A stretch of DNA of 41,918 nucleotides, taken from contig URPD01000010.1 in assembly GCA_900549645.1 (NCBI GenBank), forward strand, positions 1-41,918, in the 5' to 3' direction. Origin of the DNA: an uncultured Eubacteriales bacterium (lineage in GTDB: Bacteria; Bacillota; Clostridia; Oscillospirales; Oscillospiraceae). The notes under the pieces were generated by a model. It was not told where the DNA came from. It saw nothing but the letters and a program-made list of their open reading frames with translations, and made no database searches. Positions 1 through 8,244 of this stretch are shown piece by piece. Both the position numbers and the translations under genes were made by a program. Every line of letters begins with the position of its first letter. Position 1 is the first letter of the stretch.

Positions 1-119
1 GCATACCACGATTCATTGATTTGCCGCCTAGTCCCTTTAGGGAGAATGACAGTGGTTTTCTATACCCTGCCTTTTCTTTTCCCTATTGGCACTCTCTGTC
101 CCCCGTCAAATTTAAATTA
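1..119. repeat. Partial mosaic repeat (modules B and A tail) at left edge
   Basis: This stretch begins inside a recurring module. It carries the 'gccgcctagtccctttaggg' segment and an 'gaatgacag' end, followed by the linker with 'ttttccctattggcac'. The same blocks recur in nearly all large intergenic gaps of the window (for example 10653-10881 and 17045-17275). No gene is supported here. The short reading frames crossing it simply read through the repeat. Confidence 0.75.
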
Positions 120-153
120 CCTGCCCCACCCGGCCTCAGCCGGGCAGGGCAGG
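120..153 (-). terminator. Hairpin terminator of the solute-binding protein gene
   Basis: CCTGCCC (120-126) pairs with GGGCAGG (147-153), and CCCGGC (129-134) with GCCGGG (139-144), leaving a CA/CA internal loop and a CTCA tip. On the minus strand it lies about 40 bases after the stop at 192 and is followed by a T-rich tail (TAATTTAAATTT). This is intrinsic-terminator geometry for the gene above it and suggests that no permease gene follows in the same transcript. Confidence 0.65.
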
Positions 154-191
154 TATTATCTATGCCTAGGAATAATCAGCGATCAGTCAAA

Positions 192-1622
192 TCAGAGAAG
201 ACCGGTGACGATGCCGTCAGCGCCGAACAGCTCAACAGCCTTCTCGTTGATGGCGTCAAAGACTTCCTGAGCGGTGGCTTCGCCAGCGAGCAGAGACTGG
301 AACTTCGGCACGATGACCTCGTCCATGATGATCTTTGCATTGGCGGACTGCTCTGCGGTGATGCCGGCGGGAGGAGCGACGACGAGGCCGATCTCACGGG
401 CTGCGCAGGCGACGTTGCCCTCGTCAAGTCCTTCGGGAGCGTAGTTTGCATACACGTCACGGCCGGACTGGCAGACGGGGTCGAGGAGCAGGGTGGAGTC
501 AACTGCCGCGGCACGGTCGCCGGAGCAGAGGTAGTCGAGGAACAGGCAGACGTTCTTCAGGTGCTCATCGGTGGTGTTGTTGTTGCGGAGAGCAACGAGA
601 CCGTCAACGGAACCGAAGCAGGCTTCCTGCACGCCGTCCATGTGAGGCATGGGGAGGAACGCGTAGGTCAGAGCGATGGAGTTCTCAACGGCGGTGCCGT
701 CGTTTGCCTCAAGGGCTGCGTTGTTCTTGTTGATGTTGTTCTCGAACAGAGGCATCGCCTTGCCGAAGATCATGGCCTTGCCCTGCTGGCACATGACCAT
801 GCGCTGACCGGCCTCGACACCGTAGTTGGGCATGTAACCGGCCTTGGTCATCTCTTCGATGGCGTTGAGGAGGTTGAGCATGTTGTCAGAGGTGAAAGCG
901 TACTTGAGATCGTCGGTGAAAGCGTTGGTGAGACCGGCCATGACGCCCATGATGTTGGGAACGTCGGAGGCGGTGACGCCGGAGTTAGCGAATACGAAGC
1001 CGAAGCAGTCGGAGGTGGTACCGGCCTTGAGGATCTCAAGGAACTCCTCGTAGGTCCAGCCTTCGGACTGGATCTTTGCGACGTCAGCGCCGGCGGCTTC
1101 GAGCATCTCACGGTTTGCGCCGAGAGACTGGATGGTTATGTAGAGGGGCAGACCGTAGGCTTTGCCTTCGATGGACATGTAGTCCATAGCGTTCTGGTCG
1201 TAGTCGTTGAGTCTGTCAGCGTCCATGTAGTCAGCGATCTCAACGCCGACGCCCAGCTCTACGAGGGAGCCGATGGTGGCGTAGGAGACCTCGGCGATGT
1301 CAGGAGCCTCGCCGGAGGTAGCCATGGTAGACAGCTTGCTGTTGTGATCGTCCCAAGAGGTCTTGATGACTTCGATGTGGAGGTTGGGGTACATCTCGGT
1401 GAACTCAGCGGCCCACTTGTCGATGTCGTCGAGGTAGGTGCCGGTCACAGGGGGGACCATAACGGTGATGGTGTCCTCTGCGGCAGCGGGGGTTTCCTCT
1501 GCGGGAGCCTTGGACTCTTCTGCGGCGGGAGCCTGAGTCTGCTCGGCTGCGGGCTGAGAGCCGCAGGCGCACAGCGCAAACACCATGACCAGAGCCAGAA
1601 GCATTGCGATGATCTTTTTCAT
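192..1622 (-). CDS. ABC transporter extracellular solute-binding lipoprotein (sugar type, family 1)
   Basis: The product is about 476 residues. It has a lipoprotein signal peptide (MKKIIAMLLALVMVFALCAC) with a lipobox ending at Cys20, then an Ala/Glu/Pro-rich linker to about residue 50. The body is typical of sugar-binding proteins that capture substrate outside the cell for an ABC importer: WAAEFTEMYPNLHIEVIKTSW, then MATSGEAPDIAEV, then YGLPLYIT and W-T-Y-E-E-F. The frame stays open further upstream, but the ATG at 1622 has an AAGGAG site 7 bases before it and starts the signal peptide. No permease or ATPase gene is adjacent in the window and a terminator follows, so the transporter's other subunits must be encoded elsewhere. 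The neighbouring GntR/UTRA regulator probably controls it. The substrate cannot be read from the sequence. Confidence 0.9.
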   Translation of the reverse strand: MKKIIAMLLALVMVFALCACGSQPAAEQTQAPAAEESKAPAEETPAAAEDTITVMVPPVTGTYLDDIDKWAAEFTEMYPNLHIEVIKTSWDDHNSKLSTMATSGEAPDIAEVSYATIGSLVELGVGVEIADYMDADRLNDYDQNAMDYMSIEGKAYGLPLYITIQSLGANREMLEAAGADVAKIQSEGWTYEEFLEILKAGTTSDCFGFVFANSGVTASDVPNIMGVMAGLTNAFTDDLKYAFTSDNMLNLLNAIEEMTKAGYMPNYGVEAGQRMVMCQQGKAMIFGKAMPLFENNINKNNAALEANDGTAVENSIALTYAFLPMPHMDGVQEACFGSVDGLVALRNNNTTDEHLKNVCLFLDYLCSGDRAAAVDSTLLLDPVCQSGRDVYANYAPEGLDEGNVACAAREIGLVVAPPAGITAEQSANAKIIMDEVIVPKFQSLLAGEATAQEVFDAINEKAVELFGADGIVTGLL

Positions 1623-1965
1623 TGTTATTCTCCTTATTAAAATTTTATCTCCAGCCCGTCTCCGGGCAAAGATGACAATGTGAGTAAGTGCATGTGCCGG
1701 AATTTTTCGTAGGGGACGGTCTCTGTGCCGTCCCGCAAAGCATACGCCTTGCATTATAGAACAAATCGTCGCTGAATCTAAAACCTTTGCCGCGTAGCGG
1801 CGCCCCTTCCAGGGGAGCTGGCGCGGCGTTAGCCGTGACTGAGGGGTCTCCAGTCTCGGACTACTGCCATTAGGTAAAAGAAAAGGCGGTTTCAAGATTT
1901 GGCCTTGGCTCCCTTGTGTAAATGGAGGCCATAGCGTCGGTTTGGCATCACGTCCCGCCCCAGCA
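1623..1965. repeat. Intergenic leader with repeat modules C and A
   Basis: This 343-base gap holds a C hairpin, GGGACGG (1713-1719) with CCGTCCC (1728-1734), and an A module at about 1786-1890. The A module has the paired 'cgccccttccaggggagctg' and 'gactgaggggtctccag' blocks, then the linker 'gccattaggtaaaag'. No gene is seen. The C hairpin would fall inside the 5' untranslated region of the solute-binding protein gene. Confidence 0.75.
1753..1782 (-). promoter_or_regulatory. Candidate promoter of the solute-binding protein gene
   Basis: On the minus strand TATAAT (1753-1758) is preceded by TTTAGA (1777-1782) with an 18-base spacer. Initiation near 1746 would give a 5' leader of about 125 bases containing the C hairpin. 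The -10 is perfect and the -35 moderate. Confidence 0.45.
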
Positions 1966-2691
1966 TCATCCGATGCTGTCGAACTCGATAAACAGCCTGT
2001 ACTGATCCCCGCGGTAGACGGAATACGTTGCCTCGACAGGGCGGCCAAGCTCGTCGGACACATGCCGCTCGATGTGCAGCACCGCCGCGCCCTTGGGAAT
2101 CTGAAGCAGCTCCGCCTGCTCGGCGGTAGCGAGCACAGCCTCCATGTACTGGTTGCCGGTGACGAGCTTGAGCCCGCGGCCGCGCAGCTTTTCGTAGAGC
2201 GAGCCGTGGTCGAGATCGGTGCCGAGAATGTCGCCGCAAAGCTCGCGGCTGAGCGCGGTGGACTCGATGGCCATCGGCGTATCGTCGGCAAGGCGGAGGC
2301 GCTTTATCAGCACGTATTCCTGCCCGACGCCGATGTGCAGATCCTTTGCGATAATGTGGTCGGCCTTCATCACGCCCGCGAACAGCACCTTAGAGCTGGG
2401 CTTTCTGCCGCGGCGGAGCATATCCTGCGAGAAGCCGGACGCGCGCATCAGCGGCTGCACGACCTTGTTTGCGGCAACGAAGGTGCCCTTGCCCTGAATG
2501 CGGTATACGACGCCGTCGGCCTCAAGGTCGTTCAGCGCGTGGCGCACGGTCATTCTCGTCGTGTCGTACTTGGCGCTGAGATCGCGCTCGGACGGAAGGC
2601 ACTGATTCGGCCCGTAAATTTTTTCTTCTATCTGCCTGAGGATGTCGTCCTTGATAAGCTTATAGATAGGCTGGGCAGAACCTGCGCTCAC
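1966..2691 (-). CDS. GntR family transcriptional regulator, HutC/UTRA type
   Basis: The product is 241 residues, the usual size for this family. The N-terminal winged helix-turn-helix spans about residues 8-75 (PIYKLIKDDILRQIEEKIY, then LPSERDLSAKYDTTRMTVRHAL and YRIQGKGTFVA). The C-terminal UTRA ligand-binding domain spans about 95-240 and ends in YSVYRGDQYRLFIEFDS. Such proteins are ligand-responsive repressors of nearby sugar or amine uptake genes. A GTG start at 2691 is used because the only ATG just upstream is followed at once by a stop codon. An AAGGA site lies about 10 bases before it. The gene is co-oriented with the solute-binding protein gene 343 bases downstream, its likely target. 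The ligand is unknown. Confidence 0.92.
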   Translation of the reverse strand: MSAGSAQPIYKLIKDDILRQIEEKIYGPNQCLPSERDLSAKYDTTRMTVRHALNDLEADGVVYRIQGKGTFVAANKVVQPLMRASGFSQDMLRRGRKPSSKVLFAGVMKADHIIAKDLHIGVGQEYVLIKRLRLADDTPMAIESTALSRELCGDILGTDLDHGSLYEKLRGRGLKLVTGNQYMEAVLATAEQAELLQIPKGAAVLHIERHVSDELGRPVEATYSVYRGDQYRLFIEFDSIG

Positions 2692-2708
2692 GTCATCACC
2701 GTCCTTGT

Positions 2709-2736
2709 CTGGTGTACTCCTATTGGCCTATACCAG
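2709..2736. promoter_or_regulatory. Candidate GntR-family operator (inverted repeat)
   Basis: CTGGTGTA (2709-2716) and TATACCAG (2729-2736) form an inverted repeat of 8-base half-sites with one mismatch and a 12-base spacer. It lies between the regulator's predicted transcription start (near 2741) and its GTG start, where an autorepression site would be expected. This is an inference from position and symmetry. Confidence 0.45.
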
Positions 2737-2747
2737 TTTCGTGAATA

Positions 2748-2776
2748 ATTCTAAACATTTTTTGCCGTTAAGTCAA
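2748..2776 (-). promoter_or_regulatory. Promoter of the GntR regulator gene
   Basis: On the minus strand TTGACT (2771-2776) and TAGAAT (2748-2753) are separated by exactly 17 bases, a good housekeeping sigma promoter. Predicted initiation is near 2741, giving a leader of about 50 bases that includes the inverted repeat at 2709-2736. Confidence 0.65.
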
Positions 2777-3112
2777 TAGAAAACGGTCGATTTGCCGACA
2801 GCGCGAGCACGTTTCGGCACTTTGCACTGTTTTGGCGCTGGAATTTAATACAATATTCACAGACCGCGTTAGGCGCAGTATCGTTGACGCTCTGGTTGGC
2901 ATTGCCGTCGCCGCCCCCCCTCGGCGCCCCTAGGCCGCACCTCTGTTGCTGCACCGCCCCCTTGGCGCCCCTTCTAGGGGAGCTGGCGGCCATCGGCCGC
3001 CTGAGGGGTCGCCGGTGTACAGAAAGTGCCAATAGGGAAAAGAAACTGCGCACCACACCCCCGCCGTAGGGGACGGCCGCTGTGCCGTCCCGCTCATCCC
3101 CCCCCACAGCAC

Positions 3113-3145
3113 AATCCCCCCAATGCGGAACGCATTGGGGGGATT
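3113..3145 (-). terminator. Strong hairpin just downstream of polC
   Basis: A perfect 15-bp stem (AATCCCCCCAATGCG with its complement) and a 3-base loop begin 19 bases after the polC stop codon. There is no clear T-run on the minus strand, so it may protect the transcript 3' end or terminate imperfectly. Confidence 0.55.
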
Positions 3146-3163
3146 CTCTTCACACATTCACAT

Positions 3164-6100
3164 TCACAGCTCGAACAGATTAATCTGGCTGCTCTCAGGC
3201 ATATCGCCGAGCGCGCCGAGGGCTTTCAGCTGCTCAAGATGCGTCTGGCTGACCTTGGGGCAGTCGCGGCTCAGCTCCTCGACGGAGATGTACCGCTTCC
3301 CGCTCTCCTTGATGTGCGCGAGGTCGAGCGCCGCCGACTCGCCGAGGCCGGAGATGGCTACGAACGGCGGGCGCAGGCGCTTCTCGTCCGCAAGCACGAA
3401 CTTCGTCGCGTCCGACTCATACAGGTCTATCGGCGCAAACTCGAAGCCGCGCATGTTGAACTCGTACACGGCCTCCAGTGTGACCAGCAGATCCTCCTGG
3501 TTCGCGGTGAGGTCGCTGCGGCGGCGCATATCGTTTATGCGGCGGCGAACATCGTCCGTGCCGCCCGTCATCATGGCAGCGTCAAAGCCGCCCTTCTGAC
3601 TGCGCCGGTAGAAATACGCCGAATAAAAGGCCAGCGGCTTATGCACCTTAAACCACGCTATCCTGAACGCCATCATGACATATGCGACCGCGTGCGCCTT
3701 CGGGAAAAGATAGGCTATCTTACGGCAGGACTCGATATACCAGTCCGGCACTCCCCTGTCGCGCATCTGCTGCTCCGCGTCTCCCGGGAATTCGCCGCTC
3801 TTTTTGACTTTGCCCTTACGCACGGCCTCCATGGTCTTAAAGGCCAGCGCCGGGGCAATGCCTACGGAGATGAGATAAATCATGATATCGTCGCGGCAGC
3901 CGACCGTCTCGTTAACGGTCGCAATGCCGTTTACTATAAGGTCGCGGATGTTGCCCGCCCAAACGTCGGTGCCGTGGGAGAAGCCGGAGAGCCTTATCAG
4001 CGTGTCAAACTGCTTGGGCTGGGTATCGACAAGCATCTGCCTTGTAAAGGGCGTGCCGAACTCGGGGATGCCGATGGTGCCGGTCTTGCCGATTATCGGG
4101 TCGTCATCGGGCAGTCCGAGAATGGCGGGGCTTGTGAATATCGACATGGTTTCGGGGTCTGAAAGCAGTATCTTCTGCGCATCTACCCGTTCGCCCATCT
4201 GCTCGGAGAGATCCTCCATCATGCGTATCATGGTCGGGTCATCGTGACCGAGCTCGTCAAGCTTGAGGAGGTTTGCCTCCATGCAGTGATATTCAAAATG
4301 GGTGGTGATTATATCGCTGTTCGGGTCGTCCGCCGGGTGCTGCACGGGACAGAAATCCGTCACGTCCATATCCTGCGGCACAACGACGAGCCCGCCGGGG
4401 TGCTGACCCGTGGTGCGCTTGATGCCGACGAGTCCGAGCGCAAGGCGGTTTTCCTCGGCCTTCGTCGTCTTTATCCCGCGCTCCTCAAGGTACTTTTTGA
4501 CATAGCCATAGGCGGTTTTTTCGGCAAGGGTACCGATGGTGCCGGCGCGGAAAACATGGTCGGAGCCGAAAAGCGTCTCCGTATATTTATGCGCCTTAGC
4601 CTGATACTCGCCGGAGAAGTTGAGGTCGATATCCGGGGTCTTTTCGTTGCCGGGGAAGCCCAGAAACGTCTCAAACGGGATATCAAAGCCGTCCCTGTTC
4701 ATGCGCGTTCCGCATTCGGGGCAGTCCTTCTCGGGCATATCCGCGCCGCAGCCGTAGCTACCGTCGGTCACAAACTCGGAGTGCTTGCACTTAGGGCAGA
4801 CATAGTGCGGCGGAAGGGAGTTGACCTCCGTGATGCCGGACATGAAGGCGACCATGGACGAGCCGACCGAGCCTCGTGAGCCGACCAGATAGCCGTTTTC
4901 AAGCGAATTTTGAACCAGCTTCTGCGCGCTCATATAGATAACGTCGTAATGGTGGTCAAGTATGGTGTTGAGCTCAACATCGACTCGATCCTTGACTATT
5001 GCGGGCGGCTCCTCGCCATAGATGCGGTGCATCTTCGAGTAAACCAGCTCCTTGAGCTGCTCGGCGGAGCGCTCTATCTTCGGCGGGAAGAGATCCTTCG
5101 GCAAGAGCTCTATCTCCTCGACCTGGTCTGCAATGGCGCGGGTATTCGTAATGACGACCTCGCGCGCCACGTCCTTGCCGAGGTATTCGAACTCCGCCAG
5201 CATCTCGTCGGTCGTGCGGAAATATATCGGGCAGCCGCGGTCGGCGTCCGAAAATTTCTTCGCGGCCTGCAAAATTTTGCGGTACTGCTCGTCCTCCGGG
5301 TCGAGGAAGTGCACGTCGCTCGCGGCGATGACGGGCTTATCGAGCTTGCGGCCAAGCTCAAGGATAGTGCGGTTATAGTCCTGAAGCACGGTCACGTCCT
5401 TCACGACGCCGTTATCCACGAGGAAGCCGTTATTGCATATCGGCTGTATCTCAAGGTAATCGTAGAACGACGCGATCTTTTTCAGTTCCTTCTCGCTCGC
5501 GCCCTTCATCACCGCGCCGTACAGCTCGCCCATGCCGCAGGCGGAGCCGACGATGATGCCCTCGCGGTGCTGTATCAGCAGGCTCTTCGGTATCGTCGGG
5601 GAGCGGTGGAAATATTTCAGATAGGACTGGGAGATCATCTCGTATAGGTTCTTCAGTCCCTTTTTGTTCTTGACCAGCAGGATCATGTGGTAGGTCTTGG
5701 CGATGTCCGTGCGGCGCAGGGAGTGGTACACGGTCTCGATATCGTCGAGCGTCCGCGCGCCCTGCTGGCGCAGCATGGGCAGGAACTTGTCCATCATGCG
5801 CGCGACGACCATCGCGTCGTCCGAGGCGCGGTGGTGGTTGAACTGCGGGAGGTTGAGGTGGTTCGAGACGATGTCGAGCTTGAAGCGCTTCAGTTCCGGC
5901 AGCAGCGCCTGCGACAGCGCCAGCGTATCGAGGAACACCGGCGAAAACCTCAGCCCGCAGCGGTTCGACGCGGCGGCCATGAAGCCGACGTCGAAATGCG
6001 CGTTGTGCGCGATGAGCGGCCTGTTCCCGGCGAACTTCAGGAACATCTCCATCGCCTCTTTCTCAAGCGGCGCGTCGGCGACGTCGCTGTCGCGGATGCC

Positions 6101-7186
6101 GGTAAGCTGGGTGATGTCGGGCGGGATGTGCCGCTGGGGGTTGACGAAGGTGTTAAACTCCTCCTTTATCTCGCCGCCGGAGAATATGACCGCGCCTATC
6201 TCGGTCATGCGGTCGTTCATGGCGTTGAGTCCCGTCGTCTCGATATCGAAGGCGACAAACTCCGTGTCAAGCGGGAGCTTGCTCTTGCCGATGACGGCGT
6301 TGTTGCCGTCCATATCGTTGACGAAGTAGGCTTCCATGCCGTAGATTATCTTGACGCCGTACTTTTTCCCGGCCTTCCACATATCCGGGAACGCCTGTGC
6401 GACGCCATGGTCGGTCACGGCGATGGCGGGCATACCCCAGTACGCGGCGCGCTCCACGACCTTCGCGGGGTCGGTCAGCGCGTCGAGCGCGGAGAAGCGG
6501 GTGTGCAGATGCAGCTCCACGCGCTTTTCCTCGGCGTTGTCGGGGCGTATGTAGCGCTTGCCCTTGACGATGTTGCGCGGGTCGAGAACCATGTCGTCGT
6601 CGTATTTGCTGTATATTATCTCGCCCTGCACGATGAGATGGTCGCCCACCTTGACCTTGTCGATGATGGACTGGTCGTCGTCGGAGCGGAGAAAGCGGGA
6701 TATCTTGATAGAGCTGCTGCGGTCGGTGATATCGAAGCCCAGCACCGCGCCGCCGCGCTTCTGGAGCACGCGGCTCGTCACGGCGACGACGTCGCCCTCG
6801 ACCGTCACCTTGCCAGATTCGAGACTCAGCGTATTCATCGGCACGGGGTGCTGCTTTATCGCGCGGCCGTAGATCACGTCGCCCTTCGGCGCGTCGCCGG
6901 GGTTGGGGGCTTTGCCGGTCGTCGCGGAGGTGGAGGCGAGCTTCGGGCGCGGAAAGTCCGGCGCCATGCCGACGCCGCTCAGCCCGTAGTCGGCCTTCAG
7001 CCGCTCGCTCAGGGTCTGAAGCTCGGCGGGAGACGGCATCGCCGCGAACCACGCCGCGACTGTCATCGTCATCTCCGACGCGTCCACCTGCACATCCGTC
7101 ACATACGCCTTGTCAAGCCCGCCGCTGAACGCCGCCAGATCGGCACAGCCCGGAAATATTTTGAGAAACGGTGTATGCTCGCTCAT
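3164..7186 (-). CDS. polC: DNA polymerase III alpha subunit, Gram-positive type PolC
   Basis: This is the replicative DNA polymerase with built-in 3'-5' proofreading. The product is 1340 residues, somewhat shorter than the roughly 1430 usual in Bacilli because the N-terminal domain is compact. The order seen is: N-terminal domain (1-100); OB fold (about 128-205); PHP domain starting at ELHLHTRFSALDAL (224) with VTDHG (257); inserted DEDD exonuclease (308-475: VAFDIETTGL, then HNAHFD at 394); rest of PHP with SDVHF (623); zinc-binding cysteines CPKC (797-800), CG (813) and CPEC (822-825); and the catalytic PDIDLNFSG (851-859). The start is the ATG at 7186, with AAGGAG in front. The frame is open 15 codons further upstream, but that part overlaps ispG. 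The ATG shares bases with the ispG stop (ATGA), so translation is probably coupled. proS, often located between ispG and polC, is absent. Confidence 0.98.
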   Translation of the reverse strand: MSEHTPFLKIFPGCADLAAFSGGLDKAYVTDVQVDASEMTMTVAAWFAAMPSPAELQTLSERLKADYGLSGVGMAPDFPRPKLASTSATTGKAPNPGDAPKGDVIYGRAIKQHPVPMNTLSLESGKVTVEGDVVAVTSRVLQKRGGAVLGFDITDRSSSIKISRFLRSDDDQSIIDKVKVGDHLIVQGEIIYSKYDDDMVLDPRNIVKGKRYIRPDNAEEKRVELHLHTRFSALDALTDPAKVVERAAYWGMPAIAVTDHGVAQAFPDMWKAGKKYGVKIIYGMEAYFVNDMDGNNAVIGKSKLPLDTEFVAFDIETTGLNAMNDRMTEIGAVIFSGGEIKEEFNTFVNPQRHIPPDITQLTGIRDSDVADAPLEKEAMEMFLKFAGNRPLIAHNAHFDVGFMAAASNRCGLRFSPVFLDTLALSQALLPELKRFKLDIVSNHLNLPQFNHHRASDDAMVVARMMDKFLPMLRQQGARTLDDIETVYHSLRRTDIAKTYHMILLVKNKKGLKNLYEMISQSYLKYFHRSPTIPKSLLIQHREGIIVGSACGMGELYGAVMKGASEKELKKIASFYDYLEIQPICNNGFLVDNGVVKDVTVLQDYNRTILELGRKLDKPVIAASDVHFLDPEDEQYRKILQAAKKFSDADRGCPIYFRTTDEMLAEFEYLGKDVAREVVITNTRAIADQVEEIELLPKDLFPPKIERSAEQLKELVYSKMHRIYGEEPPAIVKDRVDVELNTILDHHYDVIYMSAQKLVQNSLENGYLVGSRGSVGSSMVAFMSGITEVNSLPPHYVCPKCKHSEFVTDGSYGCGADMPEKDCPECGTRMNRDGFDIPFETFLGFPGNEKTPDIDLNFSGEYQAKAHKYTETLFGSDHVFRAGTIGTLAEKTAYGYVKKYLEERGIKTTKAEENRLALGLVGIKRTTGQHPGGLVVVPQDMDVTDFCPVQHPADDPNSDIITTHFEYHCMEANLLKLDELGHDDPTMIRMMEDLSEQMGERVDAQKILLSDPETMSIFTSPAILGLPDDDPIIGKTGTIGIPEFGTPFTRQMLVDTQPKQFDTLIRLSGFSHGTDVWAGNIRDLIVNGIATVNETVGCRDDIMIYLISVGIAPALAFKTMEAVRKGKVKKSGEFPGDAEQQMRDRGVPDWYIESCRKIAYLFPKAHAVAYVMMAFRIAWFKVHKPLAFYSAYFYRRSQKGGFDAAMMTGGTDDVRRRINDMRRRSDLTANQEDLLVTLEAVYEFNMRGFEFAPIDLYESDATKFVLADEKRLRPPFVAISGLGESAALDLAHIKESGKRYISVEELSRDCPKVSQTHLEQLKALGALGDMPESSQINLFEL

Positions 7187-8244
7187 TGCTGCTCCTTGTC
7201 GTTTTCTATAAGCTCTATGAGCGCGTCGCACAGGCGCTCATACGGGTAGGTGCCGAGCACCTGCCCCTTCTTGAAAAGTATGCCCTTGCCCTTGCCGCCC
7301 GCGATGCCGTAGTCGGCCTCGCGCGCTTCGCCGGGGCCGTTGACTACACAGCCCATGACGGCGACGGTGATGTCGCGGTCGATGTCCTTGACCCGCGCCT
7401 CGACGTCCTTTGCAAGGGAGATGAGGTCGATTTCCGTCCTGCCGCAGGTCGGGCAGGAGACGAACTTCACGCCGCCGGAGCGCAGCCCCGCGGCCTTGAG
7501 TATCGCAACGCCCGCCGCGACCTCGCGCACGGGGTCGGCGGTCAAGGAAACGCGTATCGTGTCGCCGATGCCCTCGCACAGGAGTGTGCCTATGCCGACG
7601 GCGGACTGTATCGTCCCGTTCCACTCCGTGCCCGTCTCGGTCACGCCGAGGTGCAGCGGGTACGGAAAGCACTCCGCCGCCATGCGGTAGCTCGCTATCG
7701 TCAGCGGCACGGACGAGGTCTTGAGCGAGAGGCAGATATCGTCGAAGCCGAATTTATTCAGCAGCGCGACGTGTCCCCTCGCGCTCTCGACCATCGCCTC
7801 CGGGCAGGGGTGCCCGTATTTTTCGATGAGCCTCGCCTCTAAGCTCCCGGCGTTCACGCCGATGCGGATCGGGATATTCCGCGCGCGGCAGGCTTCGGCC
7901 ACGGCCTTGACGTTCTCCTCCCCGCCGATGTTGCCGGGGTTGATGCGTATCTTGTCCGCGCCGCGCGCCGCCGCCTCAAGGGCGAGCCGGTAGTCGAAAT
8001 GGATGTCCGCAACCAGCGGCATATCCACCCGCTCCTTTATCTCAGATATTGCCTGCGCCGAGCGCATATCCGGCACCGCGACGCGCACGATGTCGCAGCC
8101 CGCGGCGGCAAATTCGCATATCTGCGCCGCCGTGGCCTCGGCGTCCCATGTCTTGGTGCTGCACATCGACTGCACGGAGACCTTCGCCCCGCCGCCGACC
8201 GCGACGCCGCCCACGTTTATTCTTTTTGTGTTTTCTCTTTTCAT
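7183..8244 (-). CDS. ispG: 4-hydroxy-3-methylbut-2-en-1-yl diphosphate synthase (flavodoxin) IspG
   Basis: This is the iron-sulfur enzyme that converts methylerythritol cyclodiphosphate to HMBPP, the penultimate step of the MEP isoprenoid pathway in the cytoplasm. The 353-residue product matches the family in length. It begins MKRENTKRINVGGVAVGG with VSVQSMCSTKTWD. It contains ADIHFDYRLA and NPGNIGGEENV, and ends with the 4Fe-4S ligands in CPTCGRTEIDL and CVVNGPGEA. The frame is open upstream, but the ATG at 8244 overlaps the rseP stop as ATGA and begins the conserved sequence. It sits in the dxr-rseP-ispG-polC operon together with dxr, another enzyme of the same pathway. The ribosome site is weak (ACAGG), which fits translational coupling. 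Confidence 0.97.
   Translation of the reverse strand: MKRENTKRINVGGVAVGGGAKVSVQSMCSTKTWDAEATAAQICEFAAAGCDIVRVAVPDMRSAQAISEIKERVDMPLVADIHFDYRLALEAAARGADKIRINPGNIGGEENVKAVAEACRARNIPIRIGVNAGSLEARLIEKYGHPCPEAMVESARGHVALLNKFGFDDICLSLKTSSVPLTIASYRMAAECFPYPLHLGVTETGTEWNGTIQSAVGIGTLLCEGIGDTIRVSLTADPVREVAAGVAILKAAGLRSGGVKFVSCPTCGRTEIDLISLAKDVEARVKDIDRDITVAVMGCVVNGPGEAREADYGIAGGKGKGILFKKGQVLGTYPYERLCDALIELIENDKEQQ

Larger units (their letters stand above)
2692..3163. repeat. Intergenic region with regulator promoter, modules A and C, polC hairpin
   Basis: This 472-base gap contains, from left to right, the gntR control region (2709-2776), an AT-rich stretch, an A module (about 2958-3050), a C hairpin (GGGACGG 3070-3076, CCGTCCC 3085-3091) and the polC hairpin (3113-3145). 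A 118-codon minus-strand frame crosses the repeats, but it shows no recognisable protein sequence and I do not call it a gene. Confidence 0.7.

Noticed and set aside
21..1640. Long plus-strand open frame of 539 codons
   Set aside because: It is antisense to the solute-binding protein gene, which has a signal peptide, ribosome site and family sequence. The antisense product is Val/Gly/Asp-rich as expected for a GC-rich shadow frame.
2751..3107. 118-codon minus-strand frame
   Set aside because: It reads through repeat modules A and C, and the C-terminal half covers the gntR promoter.
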